Positions 41,773 through 54,312 are shown, counted from the stretch's first letter. The stretch is 64,000 nt of DNA from Tritrichomonas musculus (GCA_039105265.1 JAPFFF010000061.1:372001-436000); one strand, 5' to 3'. Numbers and translations: made by a program. The notes: generated from the sequence alone by a model not told the origin.

Positions 41773-43405
41773 AAATCTCTCAAATATGTATCAAGTTCTT
41801 CAGAAATATTTCAATGATGATGATAAAATTGGTGATATTTTCTGGAATTATTGCCCAGATATGACACAATTATCAAAATTATTAAATTCTATATCCACAA
41901 TTTTATCCGATGAACAACTTTGCTCTCAAACAGGTCAATTATTTATATTTTACAATTCAAATTTAACTCCACCAATTTCATTTTTTGCAATGTTGAATCG
42001 ATTTCAAAATATTCAAACTGTTTGGAATGAAATTGCAAAAAAATTCAATACCACTCCAAATGAATTATTGAATAGAATTCAACATCAAACTCAAGAAAAT
42101 CAACAAATTGCTTCTGACCAACAAACAATTCAAAATTCAAATAATCCTTTGGATGTTCAAAATCTTTTGAATCATCATCCAACTCAACCAACTCAACAAT
42201 CAATTCAAAATATTCAACCAGTTTCTCAACCAACTCAACAACCAACTCAACAACCAACTCAACCAACTCAACCAACTCCTAATTCAGAGAATTGGGAAAT
42301 ACAAAATTTATCAAGAGATTGGTCAATTTTTCAAAGCAAAAAACGAGAACTTTTTTCTGAAGCTGTTTCATTATTTGGTCGAATTTATTCTGCTCAATCA
42401 AATAATCAAATTCAAGATGAAAATGAATATTATCTTGTAATGATTGATGAGTTTAGAAATTTAATTCCAGAACTTGTAAATATGACTTTTTGGTCTGATG
42501 CACATCAAATTTTTGAAGATGATTTGTTAGGTTATAATAGATTTGTTAAATTATTCCCAATTGCAGTTTTATTCAATATATTGGTTTTAAACCCTCAACA
42601 AGTTTTCACAACAAAAACAATTCAACAATTATTTTCACAAAATGATTCAATTTCAGATGAAAGTCTATTTCATGTATATTCTGTAATTGCAAGATATTAT
42701 GAGTCATTAATTCAAAATAATCCAATTTCTCAAGTCAATACATTAATGTCAGAAACTCAAAAAGATTATAAAAATTCTTGGAAAGATGTTTTTATCAAAA
42801 TTAATCAACGTTGTCAAAATGCAATTTTACCTGAAAGTAATCCACAAACAAATCAACAAGTTATGAATTCAATTGAAAATAATCAACAACAACAACAAAC
42901 AATTTTTCCTGAAAAAGATTTCAAATGGATTATTGAATATAGTTATTCAATGTATTCAATGAATATGAAATTTCCAAATAGAATCATTGAAAAATTATGT
43001 GATGATTATTATCAATTTTATCAAGAATATAATAACAAATTTGAAGTAAATGAAGTTCCTTTACAAACAAAAGAACAAATAAATGGTCAATTTGGTGGTG
43101 ATATTCATTCAATTCCAAGTTATTTATTATCTTATCCAATAGTTAAATTTTTGAATAAATTATTTGCAAATTCAGGACCAAGTGTTTTAGATTTTTCAAG
43201 TCATTTATTTGATTTGAAAGATTGGATTTGTCAATTAAATAATGAAATTTTGTTTTATTATTTTCATATCAAAAATAATTATAGTTGTACCTGGCCATTT
43301 TTTTTTGACCAGTGGTCAAAATCCTGGTCAACTTATAATTTGACAATTTTATCATATCACATCTTTCAATTTTCAATGCCTATTCAAAATTCAAATAAAA
43401 TTTGA
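41765..43405 (+). pseudogene. giant helical protein of block E, first part, cut by the hAT element
   Basis: The reading frame starts at or before 41765, overlapping the end of the previous gene, so the true start is probably lost at the junction. It encodes Gln/Asn/Pro-rich helical sequence with a low-complexity QPTQQPTQ run (about 42180-42280) and ordered helical parts (FPEKDFKWIIEYSYSMYSMN, HSIPSYLLSYPIVKFLNKLF). At 43287 it enters the inverted repeat of a transposon, and the remaining residues to 43405 are transposon-derived. The gene resumes after 48683. Function unknown; a very large internal or tegument-like virion protein is one possibility. Confidence 0.5.
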
Positions 43406-43430
43406 ATGACATTAATTTTATTTGAATTGT

Positions 43431-43481
43431 TATATATATATATATATATATTATAAATATTTAAAACAAATTTTTGATCTT

Positions 43482-43516
<35 letters not shown>
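43431..43516. repeat. TA microsatellite and 31-base T run
   Basis: A (TA)n stretch at about 43431-43451 and an uninterrupted run of 31 T's at 43486-43516, 3' of the transposase on the minus strand. Likely length-variable between clones. Confidence 0.9.
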
Positions 43517-43521
<5 letters not shown>

Positions 43522-43605
43522 AATATTATTTTTTATATATTTATAGATTTGGAATGATTTGTTTTATTAAATTAAATCATAAGAAGCTTTATATATATAA
43601 ATTTT

Positions 43606-46013
43606 TCACTCATCTATATGTGTTTGAATTTTTCCTTTCAAACATGATAATCTAGCTCTTGCTGTTAATATGTCATTTTTAATTTTATATTGTTGTTTTG
43701 AAACTGAGCTTCTTTTAACGGAAATGTTTCTTTCGCATATTGCTTGAGTGGCTGGAATTGATAGAAATGTCGTGGCCAATTCAGCAATGTCATTCATTGA
43801 GTTTGAATAAACTGCAGCTGCCCAAAATTCGGTGTTAGAATCATAGATCAAATCTCCATTTGGCAATTTTTCTGCCGAATATTGGAAAAAATTCTTATAT
43901 TGATCTCGAACTCTGGATTTTTTTTCTCTATCAAATTTTTTAATTTTGCATAATTCATTTATGCAATATAGAGAGCATTGATATGAACTTTCATTCTTCA
44001 TTTCATTTAAGTTTCTCCAGTGTTTTAATTTGGATGCATTATTGCTTATGTTATTTGAATTGGCTTCATGATTATTAGTTTGCGATTTGTTCTCTTCATC
44101 AATTTCATTTATTGTTTGTTCTGTTACAGAGTAGTAATTAAATAAAGTTTCTTGTTTTAATTCTGACTTATCTTTTATTGAATTTTTATCAATGGTGATC
44201 ATATTTTTAGCATATCTTTTTTTTCATCTTCTTCAATTTCCCTGATGACTTCATCTATATTGAGTGTGTCATTCTTTTCTTCTTCTTCATTTTGAGTTTC
44301 ATCATCAGAACTTGAGTCTTCTTTAATAAAGGAGCGAAGAATATAATCACTTTCAAGTTTATTTAATTTTTTTAAATATTTTGAGAAGTCTAAAGATGGA
44401 TAATCTGGGTATTCGTTCTCTTCATCACAAAGTGCTTCTTTGAAAAAGTTTTTGCGATAATCATTTCTTCCAATTGAGGTAAATGAATAAGCCGTTTCAA
44501 TTAATTCAATTCTGGCATTTTCTTTATAATCATTTTGAAATGCATTAATTATTAATTGGCATTCATTAGATAAAATCAACAATGACAATTTACATGTTTT
44601 CAAATGATTGATTAATTGATCAAACAATGGTTTTACCCACCATAACGGAGCACGGTTACTCTCAATTTTGTCAATGAATATTTTTATTGGCATTAATATG
44701 GTTGTCAATTCTCTGATGATTTCTGGAATTCCTTCTTTAAATTCGGCAAATCTTTTTTGATTTAGCAACTTTTTGATTGGTTTACTATTTGTATTTTTGA
44801 AAATTCTATCAATAACTTCTTTGTTTTGTATAGCCCAAAAAGCAACATCAAACATAAAGACCCATCTGGTTTCTATTAAAGATGGAATGAATTTTTTTAA
44901 GCATAAATACAAGGATGGTTTCCGAAGTAAAACTTGCAAAGAACATAGTATTTCTACACATTTAGATAAATTGGCACTTTTTTGTGTGATTTTCAATAAA
45001 GAACGGTTGAAAATATGGCATGTGCATGGAATAAAAAGAACTGCGCTATACTTAGGATTATCGAAAAATTTATTTTGCATCGATTCTGGATTTAGATGGT
45101 CTAATCCTTTCATTTGCGCGGGGAGTCTATCTCCAACGAAACAAGAAACAGTTATATTATGTTCTAAGGCTTTGTCTATTGTGTCTTTTCCAATTTCCAT
45201 ATAGTCTTTGGCAGTAAAAGTGCTCATAGTATATGATTTGAATAAAAAAGTGCCATGTTGATGGATGATATCATTAAAAAGTATATCGACGAAATGATTA
45301 TGAGCAACTGTTCCTCCATCAAGAGCAGCTGCAATTGGGTTTGATAGAGAGGTCAATTGGCATTGAAAAAGCAAAGAACTTTTTGATAAATCAATAATTC
45401 TTTGGCGTATTTGACGTCTATTTCGAACTTTGTATATTTTATTTGGTTTCTCAGTCTTTCCAAATTCAAATGATTTTTGTCCTGCTCTAATAAAGTGTAA
45501 TAGCAAATCATTAAATTCATTTGAACATATACTTCGAATACTGAAATTAAGTTGAGCGCATACTAATGCTACATGATCTTCTAAGGAAAGATCGGCTGTA
45601 TCTAAAACCCTTACGATAGGCATTTCTGTTAAAAAATTATCGATTTTTCTTTGTTTTTCTTCGTCAATAAATTGTGAACAATCATGATTATCATCATATC
45701 TGGATGGTCGTTTATGATATTGACATTTTATTATTTTACCATTGATTTCCACAAAATTTCCGCAATAAATATGATTTCGAGATTGTTTTCCTTCTTTAAA
45801 TTTATCAGCATGAGTAGCACCTTTATGAATAATTATTTTTTTTAAATCATTGCTTCCACTATTACTTGGATTACCAGAATCTTCAACATTGCTATGATTT
45901 ATGTTGGAATTACTTTCATCAATTTTATTATCATCATCCGCTGATAAAGATCCAATGTCATTATGCTTATTTTTTTTGGGAACGGTATGAAAAAAATGAG
46001 TTATTGCCTCCAT
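43606..46013 (-). pseudogene. hAT transposase, split by a one-base frameshift
   Basis: The first frame (46013-44199, 604 aa) has an N-terminal zinc-finger-like part (HIYCGNFVEINGKIIKCQYHKRPSRYDDNHDC) and the RNase H-like core (ALDGGTVAHNHFVDIL, CFVGDRLPAQMKGL, CTCHIFNRSLLKI, ETRWVFMFDVAFW), as in hAT enzymes of the Ac/Hobo group. The second (44202-43606, 198 aa) overlaps by ATGA and carries the C-terminal dimerisation domain (LATTFLSIPATQAICERNISVKRS). Together they make a complete transposase of about 800 aa. The split lies in a CTAAAAATATGA context, so it is decay, error or, less likely, programmed shifting. Confidence 0.85.
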
Positions 46014-48660
46014 AAGCTGTAAAAAAATTATATTATTATTACATCAGAAACAAAATTTTCAAATTCAAATTTTGTATAAAATTCAAATAATTTCTTCAAA
46101 TTTGATAAGAATAATCATATTTTATATAGTAAATTGAGAAAATAAAATCACAATTATTATTATAAAATATGGTTGTGCATAACAAATTTGAAGGAATAAG
46201 AAAAAAAATGTTTTCGGTTTTTCTCAATAAAATCCTTACTGGCAATGGAAATGAATCAATTAATCACTGTAAATTTCTTTTTATATACTCAAAAACATAT
46301 ATTTCATTAAATTAATTTATATTTATATAAATATTTATTTTTTGTATAAAGAAATATCTATATCACCATGTTGATAATATCTATATTAAAAAATTAAAAT
46401 GCATTTGATTTGAAAATTAAAATGTTATATATTCCTACAGATAAAGGTATACAAACTCTTTTCTTTCAATTTGTTGAAAGCAAAAAGTTGGTGATTTTAA
46501 GACTTACTAAAATTATAATAGCATATTTTAAATCCTTATCATATGTATAATTGTTTGATACTATTTACAACCTGTTTGGTTCATTACAGAGGAAATTAGA
46601 ATTTTTAATCTTTACTTTTTGAAAAATTTAAAAACCCTAGAAAAGTGGTGATTAAAATATTATTTTTTTATTTTTGAACTTATATTTTTCTATATTATTA
46701 TATTTGTTTGTTTTTAAAATAAAAATATATTTAATTAATTAAGAATATGTGGAGATACGAAAAATCAAAAATCGATATTTCAATAATTTCCAAATAATTT
46801 CTAATCCCTTCGATACATTTTCCTGTAATGGTTTTATCGTTTTATATATTTTATTTTACATGATATATCTCGTTAATTGGTAGAACTATCTAGGATTTAT
46901 TGAGATAAAGCTAAAATACTATTTTTTTTGACGGTTTAAGGAGAAAAAAAGGTTAATTTTTTTTCTGAAGAGGTGAAGTCGTCAATCTAAGCGAATTCAA
47001 TTTTTTAAAAAAAGGTGAAGTCGTCAATCTAAGAGAATTCAATTTTGAATGCGTTGAAATCACGATCAAAATTACCTAAAGATTTAAAATAATAATATAT
47101 TTATTTATAATCCAATTTTTTTGAGAAAAATATGGAAAATTAAACAAAAATTATAATTGAGAAGTGAAAATTTTATTATAGTTTTTCTTTCAATTTATAA
47201 AAAAATTTAAATAATAATATTTTTAAATTACATTTTATTTATATTAAATTAAATATATAATTCATTTTATATATTGAAATATAATATATAATATGAGATA
47301 TCAAATGATATATTTGATATTTGTTAGGATATGAAATAATGAAAAATCATTAAAATTCAGTTACGAAAGTTTTTTTCATTTGCTGAAAAATTCTCGATAC
47401 ATTTAATCTAAATAGGAATTATAGATATTCATTGAGTTTTACAAAATATTCCATACTATTAAATCATGTATATTATATTGTTGAACATAATATTAATTAA
47501 TTGCTTAAGATATCTACACAATATTTATTTTATATATTCAGAATGCATTCAAATAATAAAATATATTTATCTTATTTTTATAAATTTTATTTCACAATAT
47601 AAGATATTTTATAATTTTAAAATGTATATATATATATATAATAACAATGAAATTATAAAATGAAATAATAAAAATGATAATTTTCTTAGATTCTCAAAAA
47701 ATAATCAAAAAAACTATTAATAACAATAAATATATATGTAAACATTTATATGTATATATTTATTTAAAAAATGTTAATCAAAAAGATTTTTTATTCAAAT
47801 TTATAAAACAATCATTTTAAAACTTTTTCAATTTTGTAAATTTGTAAACTAATCAAAATTAGACAAAATTAAATTTCTATTTATACTGGAAATTATTAGA
47901 TAAAATTTTAATATTTTTAAATAAATATAAATATTAGTATTTATAAAATAATCAAATAATATATAAAAGGTATTGTCCGAAAAAATAGAGTTTGGGTACC
48001 TTTCTACAGATTTACATCAAATTTATGCTAATTGAAAAAATATATGCTAATTGAGTAAATAGAGTCAACAAAATGAAATATCAAGTAGGTTTTAAAACAG
48101 ACAATTGAAATAAATACAGTCGATATTTTTGGTGAAAAAATGCATTTAAAATTTTTTCAGGTTTGTGTCTACTCATCTTACGAATTCTTATTTTAAGCAT
48201 TTGATGAAATATTTTTCAACCAAAATTATTTCTATTTTTATTAAACAATGCTTGAATATTTTTTTTTTAATTTTTTGACCATGGGCAGGTCCTTGACCTT
48301 CTCAAAATATATTGAAAAAGTTGCTGTCCTGCCCGTTTGACCATGGTCAAAAATTGAATTTATATTGAATTTTTCAATATATAAAATGAAAAACACACAA
48401 ATTTGTCTTGACCTTCTCAATTCCAATAATTTATGAGTATTTTATATTAATAATTTATCAAATATTTGAATATTTTTATAGAAAAAATGAATAAAAATAT
48501 AGAAAATAATTCTGAATTATTAAAAATAAATAATTCAATTATATTTTGGAATTAAGGAAGAATAAACATATTTAAATGAAAATTTTTATCTTATGGTTTT
48601 TGTAAAACAAAATTATATTTGTCCAAGGGCATTTTAATTCATCATGGGCGGTCAAAGAAA
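46014..48660. other. AT-rich non-coding interior of the hAT element
   Basis: About 2.6 kb without a convincing gene. A 65-codon frame at 47466 is a low-complexity Ile/Tyr string. Notable contents are a 34-bp direct repeat (46971-47004 and 47013-47046, AGGTGAAGTCGTCAATCTAA...), a TA run near 47620, and an imperfect inverted repeat at about 48280-48350 (GACCATGGGCAGG / CCTGCCCGTTTGACCATGG). The last resembles the GGTCA motifs of the terminal repeats. Confidence 0.6.
46971..47046. repeat. 34-bp direct repeat
   Basis: AGGTGAAGTCGTCAATCTAA followed by G(C/A)GAATTCAATTTT occurs twice, 42 bp apart, with one mismatch. Confidence 0.85.
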
Positions 48661-48683
48661 CTGACCAAATGCTGACCAGGTAC

Positions 48684-50842
48684 AACCATAAAAATAATCA
48701 ACCACTTTTTTCAGATTATTCACAATTACAACAAGCAACAAATACTAAAAAAGGTGAATCAAATTCTGAACAATTTTATCTTTCACAAATTAATGAATAT
48801 AAAACTCTCAATAATATTGCTGACATAGCACCTTTTCGAACTGAATTATCACAAGAAGAAAGAAATCAATTAGGTCAAAATCCTTTGCCATACACAAATA
48901 ATTTCTTTAGACAATTCCAACCACAACAAAATCCAATATCAAATGTTGTTTCTCAACCAATTTTGAAAACTAAATCACAAGCACCAAAAGAAAACCCAGA
49001 AAATTCAGTTCCTTTACAGAATGTCAAAATTCATAATTTGGTTAAAGATTCAATTGAAAAAGCTGTTTTATCAAAATATCCTTCAACAACAATTAAAAAT
49101 CCTCTTGTTCCTTCTACAAAATCAAATGGTGTTATGAGTGTTCCTGTTAAAAATTCAACTTTTGAGATAACTAAACAAAATACAATAAATGAATTTAAAA
49201 ATGAAAATTCTTGGTTTTCACAACTTTCAAAAATTGATGATAAAGTTAATTCAATTACTTCTGAAAGTGATTTAAATAATTTTTTAAATGATTTATCAAA
49301 TTCACATGTTAGACTTATTAGAACTGAACAAATATTATCAGATTATCAAACTGCTTATCCTGATGTTCCTTTCAATATTGATGCAATTAAATTTTGGATG
49401 CTACAAGGTACTGAAAATGATTTGACAAAATATTGTGAAAATACAGTTTCACAATATTATGAAAGAGAATATAATAAAATTGTTGAAGATTTGAGAGCTT
49501 TATCAAATACAGATGCAGTTAATTATGCTGAACAATGGAAACAAAAAAGAGATTCAGGTAAAAATCCTAAACAAATTTATTATGAATTGAGACAACATTT
49601 TGATGAAAAAACAAAAGATAAAAAATCATTGGATTCTCTCAAAGTTGGTTTTCTTGGTAGAATTAATTCAAAATATGGTACAAATATTTCAATAACTGAA
49701 TTATTACCTTATAATACAAAAGATGAATATGAAAATTATGTTTTCAAATATTTGTATGATATCAATAAAGATAAAATCAAAACAGTATTGAATGCAATTC
49801 GAAATTTATTAGGTGAAAATGATTCAAATTATCAAGAATTAAATAATGATTTTCAAAATTTTGAAGTTTCATCATTTATTAATGAAGCTGCAGTTGAAAA
49901 TATTAAAAGTTTTTATGATTCCATTCAAAATAAATTAACTAAATTTAAATCAAATTCAACTTCTAAAAATGCAGCTATTGAAAATTTAAGAAGAAGATAT
50001 CAAAATACTGATTTAACAAATGATGATTTGAAAAATATTCAACAAAAAGATTTAGATGATTATTTCAAAGCTTATTCAACATTAAAAGAATATAATGATG
50101 AATTAAATTCAAATATTGAACTTGATGATTTTTTACCTCAACAAAGTTATCAACAAAAATATTGGTATATGAAAGCAATGATTGAAATTCATAAATATTT
50201 GATTAAAACAAAACAACCTGCTTCTGAAACAAATTGCAGTGAATTTAAAAATCAACAAAATTTTCAAGGAAAAGATGATAAACAAATTTTTGAAGAATAT
50301 ACAAAATTAAATGGTGATGAAGATACAAAAAAGAAAGTATTTGAAACCACAAAACTTCAATTATTAACTCAAAATGCAGAAATTTATAAAAAATATCAAC
50401 AATATATTGATTCTCTTGATAGTGTTGATTTAATATCAAGATTTTTCAAAGTAATTCAAAAATTAACTGCTTTACAACAACAAGACAATTTTTATAATTC
50501 ATTATCTTTTGAATATTTAAACAATTTTATTAGCGCTTCTTCTCAAGGTGAAAATATAAATCTATTAGATAGATTGGTAAGAATTGAATTTGTATTAGAT
50601 TATTTACCAAAAGTTAGAGAAAAACATAAATTGAAAAAAGAATATCCATCAATAGATGATTTATTAACTGAAATTCCAACTGTAAAATTAGATGAATTAA
50701 ATGATGAAATTGAAGAATCAAAAACATTGAATGCAAATACAAAAGCAGCTCGTGAAGCATTAATTCAAAAATTTATGACTGAACCTCCAGATGATTATGA
50801 TGCTTCTGAAGTTCAGAAAATTAAAGATTTGAATGATTTAAC
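48684..50842 (+). pseudogene. giant helical protein of block E, second part
   Basis: An open frame of about 720 codons from the hAT edge to the MULE edge. It is charged, helical and Gln/Asn/Lys-rich, with repeated layouts such as (I/V)..YY(E/D)..YN.I, (L/F)..YN.(E/D)L and SLKVGFLGRINSKYGTN. The frame starts inside the hAT terminal repeat (a Met at 48669 is transposon-derived) and reads into the MULE terminal repeat, ending by chance at 50966. There are no stops inside, so this part was under selection until recently. No enzymatic signature. It joins logically to the 41765-43286 and 54370-58425 parts. Confidence 0.5.
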
Positions 50843-53137
50843 GAATCGTATTTGTCTTCAGACAAACCTTGTCAAAATTGTCTTCACAATATACTATTCA
50901 AAAATATTCCCGCCCTTTTCACAGAGCGCTAATTTTCATTTTTTTAATTGCAGCTTTACCAAATGAGCTCAGATTATGCAACTCCTGAGTCACTGATTAA
51001 TGAATTGATATCATTAAAAAATACTCGTTTCGAACCTGGCTCAAGTGAATATTCATCTTTAACAGATTTTGTAAAAGAAATTTCAAAAAAGCATAGATGC
51101 CCTTTACAAGCATATTTAACAGGCCCATCAAGAACCGTTCAATGCTTTAAATGTAGATATGGTGGAAAAATAAGAAGTATTAATACTGTAAAAACTAACT
51201 GTCCGTGTTATGTAAATTTTATACGTGAAAAAGATGGCAGTTATAGTTTCAAAGATGCATTTTGGAACCACAATCATAAAACTAAAAGAGAATATTTCGA
51301 ATGTCATTTTAATACTTTAACGAAAGAAGAAAAAAATGGTGTAATTCAACAACAACAGTTAAAAGTTCCACCATGTCAAATACGCACAAATTTAGACGTT
51401 TTTGTTAATAAAGATATTTTTTATGAAATTAGAAGAGATGAAATACAAAAATCAAAAAGAGAAACTCTAGAAAAATTTAAGGAAGTATGCAGAAGTCCTG
51501 ATTATTCAAACCAATACGAACTTTCTAGAGATCAAAGATTAAAATCATGTTCATTTGTAAACAAATCTGTTGTTGAAGAATCTTATTCATATGATACTTT
51601 AATCATCGATGATACATCTGGAACAAATATTTATGATTTACCACTTTTGGTTCTTTTTACTGTTGATGCTGAAAATAAAACGCAAATCATTGGATTTTCG
51701 CTTTTAGAAGATAAAACAGAAGAATCATTTGAAAAATTTTTACAATTTATTAAACAACACTTGCAAAATGATCCGAGAGTTATTACATGTGATCGTTGCC
51801 AGGCACAAATAAATGCTATCGAACATGTTTTTCCAAATACATTTATTGTTTATTGCCGAATTCATATTCGTAGGAACCTTCTAATTTATTTTGAAAAAAA
51901 TGATGACATTATTGTTGGTTTCGATGACATTGCAACAAATCTGAATAGATGCGATGAATATGTTGAGTTACTAAGAAAAAGGTTGAGTCAACTTGACTCT
52001 GATGATGAAGGATATATAATATTAGATACATTATTGAATAATTTAGATAGATGGCTCCCAAGTAGATTAATCGAACTTGGCATATATTCCGAATGGACCA
52101 GCAACCGTGCAGAAGGATTTTTTGGTAACTTTAAAATCAAATTTGGATTCTCAAGAAAATCAGCATCTGAATTATGCAAGAATTTAATGACTTACATTAA
52201 ATTGATGAAAGTTCAATCACTCAAATCTATTTCTACAACCAATAAACATTATGAAACATTTCCATTATTTACAGATGAAGAACGAAAACAAATTGGAGCT
52301 TTGGCATTGAGATATATCGCAGATGAATACATAGCAGTAATAAATGATGTTAATAATGAACCTTGGTGTCCATGGTGCTCACTAAAACAAATGGGATCCT
52401 CATTATCTCTTCCATGCAGACATGTCATGCATGAAATGGAAGAAATATCATTATCACTAGAGGATATCGATGAAAGATATCTTCGAATTGAAAGAAATAC
52501 TTCTGATCATCTTCTTAATTGCAGTGAAGAAATTATTATAAATAACGATTCCAAAAAAGATTGCAGTTACAGTGGACTAATGACAAGAATTTCTCCTTGG
52601 GCGTCTGCAGCTCAAAAAAGTCAAGAAGTAATGGATGTTTTCGATCGTACATTTAATGATTTCCAACAAATTGGACAAGAAATAAATTCAGGAATGCCAC
52701 CAACTTTATCAATCAAAGGTAAAATTGCTTCTCATCCATCTCATAATGTTATTTTGGCAGGTGCACCTAAAACAAAAAGACTTTATCGATGCTCAAAATG
52801 TCATGAATTTGGACATAAATGCACAAATTGTCCTCAAAAAGACTCTTAAATTAAATATCTTGAATACAATATTAATTAAAATAATTTATATTTACTAAAA
52901 TTTCTAGATTTGTAATATATACCATTTTAAAACTCGAAATATATTTGTTATGAATATATTATTAAGATTTATTTTTTAAATGTTTTTGAAGAAAATGAAA
53001 ATAAAATTGAAAGGCAAATCACATCTCAAAATTTATTTGGGCAGGAATTTATAAAAGCTTATTTGGGCGGGATTTTTTTTGAATGGTTTATTTTGAAGAC
53101 ATTTTTGACAAGGTTTGCTTGAAGACAAAAACGATTC
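50843..53137 (+). mobile_element. Mutator-like (MULE) transposon with 73-bp terminal inverted repeats
   Basis: The left repeat (50843-50915) starts GAATCGTATTTGTCTTCAG and ends TTCCCGCCC. The right repeat (53065-53137) is its complement with about nine mismatches in 73. A single MULE transposase gene lies between. The flanks (TGATTTAAC left, CTCGATTAT right) do not match, so no 9-bp target duplication is visible. The right flank may have been replaced by a later event. Confidence 0.9.
50963..52849 (+). CDS. MULE transposase, intact
   Basis: About 628 aa from MSSDYATPE (an in-frame Met at 50948 is also possible). The N-terminal FAR1/WRKY-GCM1-like zinc region has C-F-K-C, C-P-C and H-N-H (residues about 60-105). 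The RNase H-fold MULE core has LIIDDTSGTN with the first Asp, VITCDRCQAQINAIEHVFP with the second Asp, CRIHIRRNLL, and NRAEGFFGNFK with the Glu. The C-terminus carries a CCHC zinc knuckle (YRCSKCHEFGHKCTNCPQ). Domain order and length are normal and there is no disruption. TCATTTTTTTAATTGCAG lies just upstream, consistent with an initiator. It sits within well-kept terminal repeats, so this could be a mobile copy. Confidence 0.9.
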   Translation: MSSDYATPESLINELISLKNTRFEPGSSEYSSLTDFVKEISKKHRCPLQAYLTGPSRTVQCFKCRYGGKIRSINTVKTNCPCYVNFIREKDGSYSFKDAFWNHNHKTKREYFECHFNTLTKEEKNGVIQQQQLKVPPCQIRTNLDVFVNKDIFYEIRRDEIQKSKRETLEKFKEVCRSPDYSNQYELSRDQRLKSCSFVNKSVVEESYSYDTLIIDDTSGTNIYDLPLLVLFTVDAENKTQIIGFSLLEDKTEESFEKFLQFIKQHLQNDPRVITCDRCQAQINAIEHVFPNTFIVYCRIHIRRNLLIYFEKNDDIIVGFDDIATNLNRCDEYVELLRKRLSQLDSDDEGYIILDTLLNNLDRWLPSRLIELGIYSEWTSNRAEGFFGNFKIKFGFSRKSASELCKNLMTYIKLMKVQSLKSISTTNKHYETFPLFTDEERKQIGALALRYIADEYIAVINDVNNEPWCPWCSLKQMGSSLSLPCRHVMHEMEEISLSLEDIDERYLRIERNTSDHLLNCSEEIIINNDSKKDCSYSGLMTRISPWASAAQKSQEVMDVFDRTFNDFQQIGQEINSGMPPTLSIKGKIASHPSHNVILAGAPKTKRLYRCSKCHEFGHKCTNCPQKDS

Positions 53138-54312
53138 CTCGATTATGTAAAAATAAAATTTGTTCCACAATTATATCACCTTTGTGACAAAAAATACTAT
53201 AAAAATAGTACAAACGATTTATTGGTAAAAAATAAAAGATTTCTGAAATATCGTATTATTTTTTATAATTTGGTGGGAATAATTTCCATATAAAGCATTG
53301 CTAAAACCAAACATTAAATTCTAACCTTCAATAAAGAAGAAAATTTCATAAGATCAAATCAAAATAATATTAATAAGATTTTAGAAAAGATTACTGAGCG
53401 GGCAAATTGCTTTATATTGGTAGTTTAAGTAATGCAATGCACAATAAAGTTCGATTGTTAATAAAGATTTATGAGTAATACACTTGTGGAAATAATTACT
53501 ATATAAATTGAAAAAAAAAGGCTGATAACTTGGTGTATATCATAAGTTTTTGTTAAATATCTGACATCGAATGATAAAAATTATCAAAGCTACTGGAATT
53601 TGTGGAAATTATGAGTTCTTTGTGTTTCGAAATTTGAGAAAAAATATTTATGTCATTAATATTTGAGACAAAAATATTGGTGGCTGTCATTTCTTTTGAT
53701 TATTTTTGTTTTAGATATATCTTTGAATAATTAATGTATTTGAATTAAAAAAAAAATATTTCTTTTTTTAAAATTAAATAATAAAAGAAATTATTAAAGA
53801 AATAAGAAAAAATTAATTCTTTTTTGTTCCGCCAAAACTTCCGCCAAATTGAATGTGGCGGAAGAATCGCCAAACGGTTTTTTTGCGCCAAATTGAATAC
53901 TTTTTTGTGGCTTAACGGCCATTTTTTCCGCCACATTCAATTTGGCGGAAGTTTTGGCGGAACAAAAAAGGCTCTAAAATTGCTTTTTAAAATATATATA
54001 ATTGTTAAAATACAAATAAATAAGAATATTATTTATTTTATTTATGTCATTTTAATTAATATAACAAGATATGGAAATAATAAAAAAAAAGGAAATCATT
54101 CAAAAAGTTATAGAAAATATTTTCAAAAAGTTAAAAAAGATTCAAAAAAAAAAAAATATTAAAATATCCTAAAATTTTTAAAATATTTTTTAAATATTTT
54201 TATAAAAATTATTAACTTACATATATATATTATTTATTAAGTTAAATTATTCTAAATTTTAACAAATAAAAAAACGAATTCTTTTTCAAAAAATGCCAGC
54301 GCCATTCCGCCA
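52850..54312. other. non-coding flank between MULE and the next part of the giant gene
   Basis: Contains the right MULE repeat, about 680 bp of unassigned AT-rich sequence (53138-53818), the fold-back MITE, a further 300 bp of AT-rich sequence, and a GGCGG-rich segment at about 54290-54365 related to the MITE. A 112-codon frame across the MITE is an artefact of the inverted repeat. Confidence 0.6.
53819..53970. mobile_element. fold-back MITE with 44-bp perfect inverted repeats
   Basis: Positions 53819-53862 and 53927-53970 are perfect complements over 44 bp, containing GTTCCGCCAAAACTTCCGCC and CAAATTGAATGTGGCGGA, around a 64-bp loop that repeats the CGCCAAATTGAATA motif. Perfect arms suggest recent insertion or transposition. 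No transposase is encoded. Confidence 0.85.

Larger units (their letters stand above)
43287..48683. mobile_element. hAT-type DNA transposon inserted in the giant gene
   Basis: GTACCTGGCCA at 43287 and its near-complement TGACCAGGTAC ending at 48683 form short terminal inverted repeats (one mismatch in 11; GTT outside also pairs). GGTCA-type motifs recur just inside both ends. Between them lie the hAT transposase and 2.6 kb of non-coding DNA. The coding sequence on both sides belongs to the same style of protein. An adjacent 8-bp target duplication is not obvious, so ends are approximate. Confidence 0.6.

Noticed and set aside
43422-43655. 77-codon Tyr/Phe frame
   Set aside because: It is made of a TA microsatellite and a T31 run.
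47466-47663. 65-codon Ile/Tyr/Asn frame in the hAT interior
   Set aside because: Low complexity, expected in very AT-rich DNA, with no initiator-like signal.
48669-48683. Start codon of the second giant-gene part
   Set aside because: The Met lies in the hAT terminal repeat, so it is transposon sequence, not the native start.
53745-54162. Frames across the MITE
   Set aside because: They appear on both strands only because the 44-bp arms are perfect inverted repeats.
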